From: Pirellula staleyi DSM 6068
GTDB lineage: Bacteria > Planctomycetota > Planctomycetia > Pirellulales > Pirellulaceae
Reading direction: 5' to 3'
DNA: 64,000 bases
Assembly: GCA_945900945.1 (NCBI GenBank)
Contig: CAMDKL010000002.1
Location: forward strand, 44,232 to 108,231
Below, piece by piece: positions 27,190 to 35,865 of this stretch. The notes under the pieces were generated by a model. It had not been told where the DNA came from, ran no database searches, and was given only the letters and a program-made list of their open reading frames with translations. Made by a program: the position numbers and the translations under genes. Position 1 is the stretch's first letter. Every line of letters starts with the position of its first letter.

Positions 27190-28008
27190 ATGCCTGTTCA
27201 TCGTTTATCCAACCTCAGTTCCAGCCGACTGGATCCTTATCGCCATTTGAGAACCTCGAATCTGACTCGAGTTAGTGGTCGATTTATTGCGGAGAGCAAG
27301 CCGTTGGTTCAGCGGTTGGTGGCGAGCGGCATTGCGATCGATTCGTTTTTGGTTGACGAAAGTTATCTTGAGGAGGCGATTGGTTGGCTGCCACCAGAAA
27401 TCGATCTTTTTTCTATTCCCGGCCCGTATGTGTCTGAGTTAGTCGGATTCGCATTCCATCGAGGGTATTTGGCTTGCGGATTGAGGACTGAGTTCCATAG
27501 AGTGAAAAGGGGGGCTTTTGAGCTTACCAGCAATTGGTTGGGAGCCATGTTGGTGGGTTTGCAAGATCCAGAAAATATGGGTTCGATCTTCCGAACTTGT
27601 GCAGCTCTGGGAATTTCAGACGTTCTAATCGGTCCTGAATGCGTAGACCCGTTTGCTCGTCGTGTCCTGCGAGTATCGATGGGAAACGCTTTCAAATTGC
27701 GTTTTTTTGAAGTACCAGATCCATTAATGACTTTGAGTTTGTGCAGTGAAATCGGGATAGAGTCGATAGCGGCATGTTTGTCAGAAGCAAGTGTGGAGTT
27801 GAGCCAGTATCGTCGGAATGGTCCTGGCTTGGTGATTTTAGGGAATGAAGCTCGCGGATTGCCGCTTGAGATTCAGAAAGCGGCGACCCGAAGCGTCAGG
27901 ATTGACATGGCATTGGGAACGGACTCGCTCAACGTAAGTGTGGCGGCCGGGATCATTTTGCATAACTTGAGGCGAGTGTGCGGTAATGAATTCATTGAAT
28001 CGAGATGA
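27190..28008 (+). CDS. SpoU/TrmH family RNA methyltransferase
   Basis: The ATG at 27190 is chosen, 4 bases after the upstream stop. The N-terminal ~110 residues form a substrate-binding domain (SGRFIAESKPLVQRLVASG). The SPOUT domain follows, with motif 1 in GLQDPENMGSIFRTCAALG, motif 2 in LVILGNEARGLP and motif 3 in TDSLNVSVAAGIILHNL, which together form the trefoil knot that binds S-adenosylmethionine. It should 2'-O-methylate a ribose in rRNA or tRNA. Exact target unknown. Probably co-transcribed with the C25 peptidase. Confidence 0.92.
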   Translation: MPVHRLSNLSSSRLDPYRHLRTSNLTRVSGRFIAESKPLVQRLVASGIAIDSFLVDESYLEEAIGWLPPEIDLFSIPGPYVSELVGFAFHRGYLACGLRTEFHRVKRGAFELTSNWLGAMLVGLQDPENMGSIFRTCAALGISDVLIGPECVDPFARRVLRVSMGNAFKLRFFEVPDPLMTLSLCSEIGIESIAACLSEASVELSQYRRNGPGLVILGNEARGLPLEIQKAATRSVRIDMALGTDSLNVSVAAGIILHNLRRVCGNEFIESR

Positions 28009-28147
28009 TTTTTCAAATCGGATGCAATCGGGAATCGAAGCTTTACTAGGCACGTGGTATCATGCTCGTTTTGCCCGCGCAGCTTTAAAGAGCCAATCGT
28101 CAACTCGGATTAACTTGGTTCGGGCTAGTTTTTGCCATTTGTAGACT

Positions 28148-29458
28148 TTGAATATCTTGCCTCAGCCAACTTTACCTCCGAAACCATCCTGGCAAGACTC
28201 CTTTTTAGTTGCATCGGCAACCCACGTCGGGATGCGACGCAGAAACAACCAGGATAGTCTTGCGATCGTACTTGCGGAGGACGAAATCGCGTGGCAGAAG
28301 TCGGGACATCTTTTGATTGTTGCTGATGGAATGGGTGCACACGCGGCTGGAGAATTGGCGAGTCGGTTGTCGGTTGAATTGATTCCGCATCATTACGGCA
28401 AATTGCTCAAAGGGATCCCGTCAGAAGCTCTTCAGCGGTCGCTAGTTGAAACGAACAGCGAAATTTTTCGTCGCGGGCAGGCCAATCCCGAATTCCGAAG
28501 CATGGGGACGACCACTTGTGCATTGGCGATCTTGCCCGAGGGCGCAGTAGTTGCGCATGTCGGCGATAGTCGCGTCTATCGTCTGAGAGGCAACCAATTC
28601 GAACAGTTGACCTTTGACCATTCTCTCGTTTGGGAAATGCGAGCATCCGGCGAAGTTAGCGAGGAGGCGCTTCGCAGCAACGCTATCCCCAAGAATGTGA
28701 TCACGCGGTCGCTAGGCCCAAATGGAACGGTCGCCGTCGATCTAGAGGGGCCATTTCCCCTCCGAGTTGGCGACAAGTTTTTGATATGTAGTGACGGACT
28801 CAGCGGCCAACTCACGGACGAAGAGATAGGCGTGCTGCTGCAAGTGGTGGACATCCAGTCAGCCGTGAATGCCATGGTGGACTTGGCAAACCTACGAGGA
28901 GGACCGGATAACATTACGGTGGTCGTCTGCGAAGTTAGGAACGAGTGTCTGATGCAAAGCGGTGCAGCGATGGACACGAATCCGACCGCAGTGGCACCGC
29001 AATTCCCAGTGGCGTTCGGAATTGCGACTGCGATTGGGTTGCTGTGTTGCGTAGTGCTCTTGTTGTTAGGTCAATTTCCGGTCGCAGTTTTGGCAGTTGC
29101 CGCGGCAGCAGTCGCCTTTGCGACCGGTTGGCTCAAGTACCAAGGCCAACGTGTTAGCAACGAAATCCGTGGGCAATACGGACGTGGGCCCTATCGCAAA
29201 GCGACGTGCAAACCAGATGCTGTGTTCACAAACAGCCTTACTCAGGTAATCAGCGAGCTTCGTGATTGGGTCAGTGAGAACCATTGGGAAATTGAGTCTT
29301 CGAAAATTGACGATGACATGAAACTTGCCAAAGCGGCAGAGCGTTCCAAGAACTATGACGAGGCCATTCGACGCTATGTGAAAGTGATCGCGATGACGAT
29401 GGAGAAGGTCCATAAGCTGCAAGATGGACAAGACAGCGATTCGGCTATTGAGTATTAG
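28148..29458 (+). CDS. PP2C-type protein phosphatase with C-terminal membrane segments
   Basis: The frame needs a TTG start at 28148; no ATG occurs before the conserved core. PP2C motifs are all present: THVGMRRRNNQDS, LLIVADGMGAHAAGE, MGTTTCALAI, VAHVGDSRVYRLR, CSDGLSGQLTDEEI and GPDNITVVV, giving the two-metal site. After residue ~280 there are two adjacent transmembrane segments (VAFGIATAIGLLCCVVLLLLG and AVLAVAAAAVAFATGWL), then a soluble tail with a TPR-like helix pair. It would reverse Ser/Thr kinase phosphorylation at the membrane; a kinase gene lies at the left edge of the window but is not adjacent. Confidence 0.92.
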   Translation: MNILPQPTLPPKPSWQDSFLVASATHVGMRRRNNQDSLAIVLAEDEIAWQKSGHLLIVADGMGAHAAGELASRLSVELIPHHYGKLLKGIPSEALQRSLVETNSEIFRRGQANPEFRSMGTTTCALAILPEGAVVAHVGDSRVYRLRGNQFEQLTFDHSLVWEMRASGEVSEEALRSNAIPKNVITRSLGPNGTVAVDLEGPFPLRVGDKFLICSDGLSGQLTDEEIGVLLQVVDIQSAVNAMVDLANLRGGPDNITVVVCEVRNECLMQSGAAMDTNPTAVAPQFPVAFGIATAIGLLCCVVLLLLGQFPVAVLAVAAAAVAFATGWLKYQGQRVSNEIRGQYGRGPYRKATCKPDAVFTNSLTQVISELRDWVSENHWEIESSKIDDDMKLAKAAERSKNYDEAIRRYVKVIAMTMEKVHKLQDGQDSDSAIEY

Positions 29459-29515
29459 ATAGAGTCCAGTCAATCGGTAACGCAACCATACCATCGACTC
29501 GAGGCCATAAGAAAA

Positions 29516-29647
29516 CTACTTGGATTCTGCTTCATCGCGTGCCTTGAGTGCTCGTTCCACACGTGCCTTTTGCTTTGTGATTTCGGCATCAAGCTCTAAA
29601 AGCTTGCGATCCGCTTCTTGCCAGCTGCATTTAACGTCAATCTTCAT
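29516..29647 (-). CDS. Small 43-residue coiled-coil ORF downstream of crtB
   Basis: Not in the ORF track because of its size. It reads MKIDVKCSWQEADRKLLELD, then AEITKQKARVERALKARDEAESK, ending in TAG. The composition is strongly helical and charged with heptad-like spacing, unlike chance translation. It lies 43 bases after the phytoene synthase stop on the same strand, so it could be the last gene of the rhodopsin operon. The frame is open a little further upstream without a usual start codon. No family is recognised. Confidence 0.45.
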   Translation of the reverse strand: MKIDVKCSWQEADRKLLELDAEITKQKARVERALKARDEAESK

Positions 29648-29690
29648 CAGAACGACAGTTGGTCCAGCAGGCTTATTACTTTAATTAAAG

Positions 29691-30911
29691 CTAAGCTAAT
29701 CGCACCGCCGCTTTCCGAGCCAAAACGTTGGTGACAATACCGATCGCAACGCAAACAGTCGCGTAGACGATCGGTAACGCAGCGTAGGAAGGGTCTTTTG
29801 GATGAAGAGACACCATCACGAAAAGTGCGCTAGCCATGAATGACGTCAAGGATATTCCAAGATAGGCCAAATGCTTTGCGTCATTCATTTTCTGTTGAAT
29901 TGAAACCATCGTCTTTGAAACCTCGTAACGAGAAAAAAACAAACCCATTCCCAATTTGCGAATCACTAAATTCTCTAACACACTTCTAATCAAAGCGTTG
30001 CAGGCAATATACACAATTCGCAGACGTGGCACTTTGATTCTCCCGTTCATCACTCTAACGTCTTGACGGAGAATCTCTCGGCCAATCTCTCGATACAGCT
30101 TTGCTGCTAAAATAATAGATGGACGACATCCTCGCGGCAGATACGCGATTCCCGTAAGTCCACTCGAATAGCAAACCTCTGCCATCGACAACAAGCGTTC
30201 GACGCTCCTCCGAACGGTTGCGTTGGATGGGGGATCCATTGCTAAAGCCACGTCATCCGAGGGATCTGAACACAAGTGAGGTAACTCGACTTCGACCCAT
30301 GTCTTGGGAATATAGAACCTCCCACGGTTCCAATCCTCAGCCACATCCCTGGCAATGTTGGTCAATTGCATCGCCATCCCCAGATCGATCGCATGCTTTT
30401 CGGCGGATCGGCTTGAAACACCCATCACCCGGCACATCATCAAGCCTACGACTCCCGCAACGCAATAACAATACCGCAACAAAGCCTCTTCATCTTCGAC
30501 TTGTCCCAAATGCAAATCCATTTCCATTCCGGCCAGCAAGTCTAGCGCTTCGGACTGACGAATGCACCTCGTCTGCACGAGTTCCGCAAGCCATTGCGAC
30601 GCTGGGTGCCTTACCGCTTGTCCTTCGAATACTCGTTGAACATCTTCGCGAAGTATCGCGAGCCGGACTGTCGCGTCATGCAGGTGGAGTGCGCTGTCGA
30701 CCGCTTCATCACACCAACGGCACCAAGCATATAGTTTCTCTACGTCGCCTCGCACGTCTGCAGGCAAACATCTTGCTGCCATTGAAAACGAACGACTATG
30801 CCTGCGAATGACCGATGTCTCATCCTGTGGAATCACCGAGAACGAGTCCTTGATCTCTTCGTTTGAATCCATCGAAACGTTGGGCAGGATGTATCTGGAT
30901 GGAGTGCTCAT
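29691..30911 (-). CDS. crtB: Phytoene synthase with C-terminal two-helix membrane extension
   Basis: The start at 30911 overlaps the crtI stop as ATGA, so the longer ORF start is rejected. HSRSFSMAARCLPADVR, the first Asp-rich region LYAWCRWCDEAVD and the second LTNIARDVAEDWNRGRFYIP are the motifs of the squalene/phytoene synthase family, which joins two geranylgeranyl diphosphates. YCYCVAGVVGLMM is the usual middle helix. The usual enzyme is about 300 residues; this one has 406, and the last ~85 contain two transmembrane segments (YLGISLTSFMASALFVMVSL and ALPIVYATVCVAIGIVTNVLA). That would tether the enzyme to the membrane where its product goes. Confidence 0.92.
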   Translation of the reverse strand: MSTPSRYILPNVSMDSNEEIKDSFSVIPQDETSVIRRHSRSFSMAARCLPADVRGDVEKLYAWCRWCDEAVDSALHLHDATVRLAILREDVQRVFEGQAVRHPASQWLAELVQTRCIRQSEALDLLAGMEMDLHLGQVEDEEALLRYCYCVAGVVGLMMCRVMGVSSRSAEKHAIDLGMAMQLTNIARDVAEDWNRGRFYIPKTWVEVELPHLCSDPSDDVALAMDPPSNATVRRSVERLLSMAEVCYSSGLTGIAYLPRGCRPSIILAAKLYREIGREILRQDVRVMNGRIKVPRLRIVYIACNALIRSVLENLVIRKLGMGLFFSRYEVSKTMVSIQQKMNDAKHLAYLGISLTSFMASALFVMVSLHPKDPSYAALPIVYATVCVAIGIVTNVLARKAAVRLA

Positions 30912-32548
30912 TTGACTACGACTCCGAAATCGCGAGCCACTAATCCGCATGTAGCCTTGGCGGTGTTGATTACGCCAGGCACCCCAGCCCCAGGATGTGT
31001 CCCGCTGCCGACGATGTAAAGTCCCGTGATCGAATCGGATTTGTTGTGTGGACGAAAATAGGCGCTTTGGGATAGCGTTGGTGCAACCGAAAAAGCAGAG
31101 CCATGGTGCGCATGAAGCTCGCGTTGAAAGTTGGCTGGAGTGAAATGCCGTCGTGTCACAATCGAATCCTGCAAACCCGGAAGATGGTTCTCAATCGACG
31201 CCAGAATGGAATCGCCATAGCGCTGAGCGACCGAATCCCAATCGATGTTTGCCCGACCTAAGTGAGGCACAGGGCTCAATACATAGAATGCTTCGCAGCC
31301 AGCAGGAGCCAATGACGGATCAGTCACTGTCGGAGCATGCAAATACAAACTAAAGTCGGACGGGAGCGTATGGCCGCGAAAAATGTCCCTAAGCAAACCT
31401 TCGTATCTATTCCCGAAAAGGATCGTGTGGTGTGCGAGCTGATCAAACCGACGGTTTGTGCCGAAATACATCACAAACAGCGACATCGACCATTCCATCC
31501 GTTCCAATCGTCGACTCGCCTTGCCCGACGCTGGGTGGCTCCGATAAAGGTGCGAATACGTATGGTGGATATCCGAGTTCGAGACAACCAAGTCGAACCG
31601 CTCTCGAGCATGGCCTTCACTCGAGACCCAATGCTTCATGCCATTCCTGGATGACTCGACTTCGATCTGACCCACGGGCGAATTCAACCGCAATTCGCCA
31701 CCTAGTTCTTCGAAGAGTGCAACAAGCCCGTGCACCAAAGCCCCAGTTCCGCCCTTGGGAAAAAACACTCCCCATTGCCGTTCGATCCAATGGATCAATG
31801 TGTAGATCGCGCTGGTACTATAGGGGTTTCCGCCAACGAGCAGTGGATGGAAACTGAATGCCTGACGAAGATGCTCGTTCTTGAGAAATCGCGAGACTGC
31901 ACCATGAACGCTCCGATCCGCCCGCAGCTTCATCAAGTCCGGTGCAACTCGTAGCATGTCTCGAAAGTTGAGAAAGGGAACGGCTCCAAGTTCTTCATAG
32001 CCTTTGTGAAACACACGCTTGGAGTATTCCGCAAAACGTCGATAGCCCTCGACATCGGCGGGCTCAAAACGGCGAATCTGTTCAATCAATCGCGTTTCGT
32101 CAGAAACGTAATCGAAACTGGAACCATCCATCCAACGCAGTCGATACATCGGGTCGACTGGCAACAATTGCACATAGTCCTGCATGGATCGCCCGGAAAG
32201 TTCGAACAACTCTTCGATGCAATGCGGTGCGGTAATGACAGTCGGACCAGCATCAAACGTGAAGCCCGCATCGCGATAGACGTAGGCTCTTCCCCCAGGT
32301 TGATCGCGGCCCTCGAAGCAGACGGTTTCGAATCCCATAGACTGCAAGCGTATCGCGGCTGCCAATCCACCAAAACCACTACCGATAACTGCAGCACGGC
32401 CACGCGTTCCAAGTCGGCTCGGTCCAGACCCTTTGAGACTCTCTAGCCCATTGCGATCGACGAGTGCATTACTTGGCTTACTTGCCAGAGTCGCCAGCAA
32501 GACTCGCTCGCGATCCAAATGAAGGAGGTTAGTTTGCGAGTTTTGCAT
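30908..32548 (-). CDS. crtI: Phytoene desaturase
   Basis: A ~45-residue N-terminal extension precedes the FAD-binding motif AAVIGSGFGGLAAAIRL and EGRDQPGGRAYVYRDAGFTFDAGPTVIT, typical of CrtI. The C-terminal signature reads GLYIVGSGTHPGAGVPGVINTAKAT. The enzyme converts phytoene to lycopene by four desaturations in the bacterial pathway. It overlaps the upstream crtE-like gene by 20 bases and the downstream crtB by 4, implying a single transcript with coupled translation. Length (546 aa) is slightly above the usual ~500 because of the N-terminal extension. Confidence 0.94.
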   Translation of the reverse strand: MQNSQTNLLHLDRERVLLATLASKPSNALVDRNGLESLKGSGPSRLGTRGRAAVIGSGFGGLAAAIRLQSMGFETVCFEGRDQPGGRAYVYRDAGFTFDAGPTVITAPHCIEELFELSGRSMQDYVQLLPVDPMYRLRWMDGSSFDYVSDETRLIEQIRRFEPADVEGYRRFAEYSKRVFHKGYEELGAVPFLNFRDMLRVAPDLMKLRADRSVHGAVSRFLKNEHLRQAFSFHPLLVGGNPYSTSAIYTLIHWIERQWGVFFPKGGTGALVHGLVALFEELGGELRLNSPVGQIEVESSRNGMKHWVSSEGHARERFDLVVSNSDIHHTYSHLYRSHPASGKASRRLERMEWSMSLFVMYFGTNRRFDQLAHHTILFGNRYEGLLRDIFRGHTLPSDFSLYLHAPTVTDPSLAPAGCEAFYVLSPVPHLGRANIDWDSVAQRYGDSILASIENHLPGLQDSIVTRRHFTPANFQRELHAHHGSAFSVAPTLSQSAYFRPHNKSDSITGLYIVGSGTHPGAGVPGVINTAKATCGLVARDFGVVVK

Positions 32549-33560
32549 CGTTTTCCTCCCCCAAAATGCGTTCTGGGTTCGAAATTCGCTTCAGCACGGC
32601 TTTCATTTCCACGAGAGCTCGACCATTCACGTCGTGAGCAGCGAGTCGGCAAAACTGGTGGTCGATTCGTCGTTGAATCGCAGCGTCGCCACATCGCTCC
32701 GAATGCGATAGCAATCGAGTAGCCAAGCGAGAAAGTGCGCGCGAATCTCGTCTAGACTCAGGTATCTGCGCCAATAAAGCTGCGAACTCGTCGGGTGAGC
32801 ATAGTGAGTAAGCCCAAGCCCACGGCCAAGTGATCCGAGCGTTGCGCAGATCTTCCATTCGTATGGTTTGAAACTCGTTGCTATCCTGGGTCATCGACCT
32901 CAGCTCTTCGAGATCGTTCCGCATCTGCAATGCAATACCGATTTGCATCCCAAATCTTGACAAGGCCACTCGGAGGGGCCGTCTTGCCTCCGCCGACACT
33001 GCGCCAAAAGTTGCCGCCATCGAGACCAGACTTCCGGTCTTCAAGCGACTGATTTCGGTGACGATGCACGGGATATTCGATCGTTCTATTTGATCAACGC
33101 GTGTTCCCAAATCCAACGATTGACCGCGATGGCATCGCAATGCGGTTCGAACAAGATGGTGCACAAATCGATTTTGAATCTTTCGATGCAGCGAGCCGTC
33201 GAACAGTTTCTCAAGGGCCTGGAAATACATCCAGTTTCCCGCGTTTAGTGCCAGCGGTACTCCGATTTGCATGTGCAAGGATGGCTGACCTCGCCGCATT
33301 GGCGATTCGTCCTGAATATCGTCGATGACTAACGAGCCTGCGTGAAGCCATTCGATGGCTTCTCCGAGACACGGCGGTAACTGCCCCGATCCGCCCGCCA
33401 TTGCAAAAACCAACTCGACGACCGATTTGCGTATTCGTTTGCCCGTTCGGTCTAAAAACTGCTCTGCGGGTTTAGTTAGATCTCTACAGACCAACTCATC
33501 ACAAACCTTGAATCGATTCGGATTGGGCACTACCACTTCCTGGCGATCAACGATGCTCAT
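32529..33560 (-). CDS. crtE: Polyprenyl diphosphate synthase, probable geranylgeranyl diphosphate synthase
   Basis: The first Asp-rich motif is intact at residues 80-84 (LVIDDIQDESPMRRG), and KRIRKSVVELVF and GVPLALNAGNWMYFQAL match the trans-isoprenyl synthase family. The second motif, normally DDxxD, reads RNDLEEL (215-219), so the first Asp is Asn and the last is Glu. This may lower metal affinity or chain-length control, yet the operon needs GGPP and no other synthase is near. The ATG overlaps the crtY stop as ATGA. The symbol is assigned from context. Confidence 0.82.
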   Translation of the reverse strand: MSIVDRQEVVVPNPNRFKVCDELVCRDLTKPAEQFLDRTGKRIRKSVVELVFAMAGGSGQLPPCLGEAIEWLHAGSLVIDDIQDESPMRRGQPSLHMQIGVPLALNAGNWMYFQALEKLFDGSLHRKIQNRFVHHLVRTALRCHRGQSLDLGTRVDQIERSNIPCIVTEISRLKTGSLVSMAATFGAVSAEARRPLRVALSRFGMQIGIALQMRNDLEELRSMTQDSNEFQTIRMEDLRNARITWPWAWAYSLCSPDEFAALLAQIPESRRDSRALSRLATRLLSHSERCGDAAIQRRIDHQFCRLAAHDVNGRALVEMKAVLKRISNPERILGEENDAKLAN

Positions 33561-34810
33561 ATACCCATCTCCTTAAGCGAATTGGTTGCTGACTTCGGGT
33601 TGGATCTCGCAGATGCGTGAGCGGCGGCAGGTAGGAACGAACCCATGAATCGAATGGGCTGAAGTCCACTAGGTGGCCAACCAACAACAATTCGAAACGC
33701 ATCTCGCCACGTAAATCGATGCGAGTAAAAGCGAGCAATCGAATCGTTCGAAAGGACGTCGTAGAATCGCCGAAAGATTTGGTAACGGGTCGATGGCTTT
33801 ACCAGTCGGAAGAGCAATCGATTCAAGAATCTCACAAATCGAGCACGCGACCTATGCATTTGAGCGAGCTTCGCAAGTTCCGACTCGGCTGATTCAGGTG
33901 TCGAGCTTGCGACGGTTTCTGCGAATGCGATCGCAAGCGGAAAAGAGTAGCCTGTGGCAGCGTGAAACCAGCCACCTACATAGCCCCCACAGAGTGCTTG
34001 CGAGTTTTCTCCTGTTTTGCACTGTCCGTTCGATCCCGGAAACAGCTCCGAGCTGATCGGCATGGGCAAGATACCATGCTCCTCGCGTACGATCGACCAA
34101 TCGTCAACACCAATAGCCGCGAGATACATTCGCACTTTAGCCAAACACTCGTCTCGGTCGATAGCAGATTCGTTCGAAAATCTTGTGTCCTCGACGAGTA
34201 CTCGCCGCCGCTCAAATGGGAGACTGTAGATGAATCGAAATCCGTCTGACTGATCGACGCGATCATCCATCACGATGGGACCATCAAACGGCCAATCGGA
34301 TTTCAAGACGATCTCAAAGCCCCAGAACTTTTGATAGCCGCACATGGAATAGAGCGATGCACTTGATGGGCCGGGGCCGCGACAATCGAGGACCAATCGC
34401 CCCGAAACCTTTTCACCTTTTGAAGTCGTAATTTCGTTTTTGGCGATCTCTGTTACCTCGGTGTTGGTTCGAACGACAAACGCTTCCTCGCTTTCAATTG
34501 AGCGCATCACCATGGAGGCAAAATGTTCCGATGAGATCGACGCATAAGCAACATCTATTTTTTTCTCAAATCGTTTTAATCGTACTTGGTAACTAGGCCA
34601 CCGATACTCGACAATCGATTCCAACCAAGCACTGGCAGTTGCAGATACATCTTTGGGATGAAAAGACCAAGTGTGATTTCCGCCGAGCCGCTCGAAACGC
34701 TCGACGACCAGCACTTTTGACTGTGGTTGATAGTGTTTAAGTGCCAACACAATTAGCCCGCTTTGCAATCCGCCACCAACAAGAATGTAGTCAAACTGAG
34801 ATGGTCTCAT
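33557..34810 (-). CDS. crtY: Lycopene beta-cyclase
   Basis: The N-terminal FAD/NAD-binding motif YILVGGGLQSGLIVLAL, then RLGGNHTWSFHPKDV, matches CrtY-type cyclases. EEHGILPMPISSELFPG and GGYVGGWFHAATGYSFPLAIAFAE are the later conserved blocks. The enzyme closes both ends of lycopene to give beta-carotene in a redox-neutral reaction. The start codon overlaps the blh stop as ATGA, and its own stop overlaps crtE in the same way. Length (417 aa) is usual. Confidence 0.92.
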   Translation of the reverse strand: MRPSQFDYILVGGGLQSGLIVLALKHYQPQSKVLVVERFERLGGNHTWSFHPKDVSATASAWLESIVEYRWPSYQVRLKRFEKKIDVAYASISSEHFASMVMRSIESEEAFVVRTNTEVTEIAKNEITTSKGEKVSGRLVLDCRGPGPSSASLYSMCGYQKFWGFEIVLKSDWPFDGPIVMDDRVDQSDGFRFIYSLPFERRRVLVEDTRFSNESAIDRDECLAKVRMYLAAIGVDDWSIVREEHGILPMPISSELFPGSNGQCKTGENSQALCGGYVGGWFHAATGYSFPLAIAFAETVASSTPESAESELAKLAQMHRSRARFVRFLNRLLFRLVKPSTRYQIFRRFYDVLSNDSIARFYSHRFTWRDAFRIVVGWPPSGLQPIRFMGSFLPAAAHASARSNPKSATNSLKEMGI

Positions 34811-35760
34811 GCGGCGCTCGGACTATCGAGTTTGCGCTCGAAATGAAGACGACGAATCAAGATTGGCAATAAATCATGCAAAACCAAATGCGGCACCGCC
34901 ATCCCAGACAATCCGAGGAAAAGTGTGCGCGTGACCTCTGCGTTCAACTCACGACCACTGCTCCAAAACCAAGCTCCTACGCCACATAAGCCAATGGCTC
35001 CCAAGGTCATCGGTAGCGAGGCTATCGTCAGTTGATCGAGTGTCATGCGATGGTCTCGCATCAACTGACTCAATCCTCGAATCGAATGCCAACCGCAAAA
35101 GAAAAGACAAAATGAAATCGGGATTGGGGTTGCTGCCAACATCAAAATCAAAAACACATGTCGCACGGCGCGAGTAACAGCGTCATGAGATCGTGCCACT
35201 GGCGATGCAAACGTGTAGATGATGTCGACTAAAGCCATGGGAACAAACATGCCCGCAAGTATCTGCGTCCAAAACACAATCGACTCACTCGAGGCACTAA
35301 TTCCTGCAGGAATGATGGCTTGCAAAACGTGTTGCATTTCAATAGGTCTCGCGATGGCTGGAATCCAAACTACCAATCCTCCAGACCCAATCGCAGTGAG
35401 TGAACTCCACACAGTCACAGTCTCGTCTAAGGGATCACTTGGCCGATCTTCACGTCCAAAATGGTTCGCAGATATCATAAAAAAGCCGATGGCAGTCGAA
35501 AGCGGAAATAGCAGCCATCCGACCATCGTCATTCCGGCAATGGCCAGATAACCAACAAAAAACAGAACAAACCAGAGCCGACCGCAGCTTTTCGCAAACA
35601 ACTGGCGACCTGCGAGGTGATCGAGCCCACCGTGGGGCACTCCGATCACACAAACGGACATTAAAATCGCAACCGTAAAGCCCGAGGCGTTGAGCGGAGC
35701 TCCAAGCTGAGCTAACAACATGGTTCCAATGCAGCTTGCGATAAAAAGGTTGTTGTGCAT
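34807..35760 (-). CDS. blh: Brp/Blh family beta-carotene 15,15'-dioxygenase
   Basis: The start is set at 35760 (MHNNLFIASCIG), since the ORF track's 35814 start lies inside a long hairpin. The protein is nearly all membrane-spanning. Family histidines that bind iron occur in VIGVPHGGLDHL, ISANHFGRED, FCGWHSIRGLSQLM and GMAVPHLVLHDLLP. The enzyme cleaves beta-carotene to two retinals, the chromophore for the rhodopsin encoded just upstream. Gene order rhodopsin-blh-crtY-crtE-crtI-crtB resembles known proteorhodopsin photosystem clusters. Confidence 0.92.
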   Translation of the reverse strand: MHNNLFIASCIGTMLLAQLGAPLNASGFTVAILMSVCVIGVPHGGLDHLAGRQLFAKSCGRLWFVLFFVGYLAIAGMTMVGWLLFPLSTAIGFFMISANHFGREDRPSDPLDETVTVWSSLTAIGSGGLVVWIPAIARPIEMQHVLQAIIPAGISASSESIVFWTQILAGMFVPMALVDIIYTFASPVARSHDAVTRAVRHVFLILMLAATPIPISFCLFFCGWHSIRGLSQLMRDHRMTLDQLTIASLPMTLGAIGLCGVGAWFWSSGRELNAEVTRTLFLGLSGMAVPHLVLHDLLPILIRRLHFERKLDSPSAA

Positions 35761-35779
35761 TTTTTTCCTGCAACCATCG

Positions 35780-35838
35780 GTGGCATAGGCTTCCCGCCTG
35801 TGTTCAGACGTCATTCATAGACGGGAAGCCTATGCCAC
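35780..35838 (-). terminator. Long inverted repeat between rhodopsin and blh (terminator or attenuator)
   Basis: gtggcataggcttcccg (35780-35796) and cgggaagcctatgccac (35822-35838) are perfect reverse complements, giving a 17-base-pair stem with a 25-base loop. It lies in the 105-base gap between the rhodopsin stop and the blh start. On the transcribed strand a run of A residues, not U, follows the stem, so a classic intrinsic terminator is not certain. It could partly stop transcription after rhodopsin, stabilise the rhodopsin mRNA, or be a dispersed repeat. Confidence 0.65.
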
Positions 35839-35865
35839 GGGTTCGAAACTACCTGCTACGGACCA

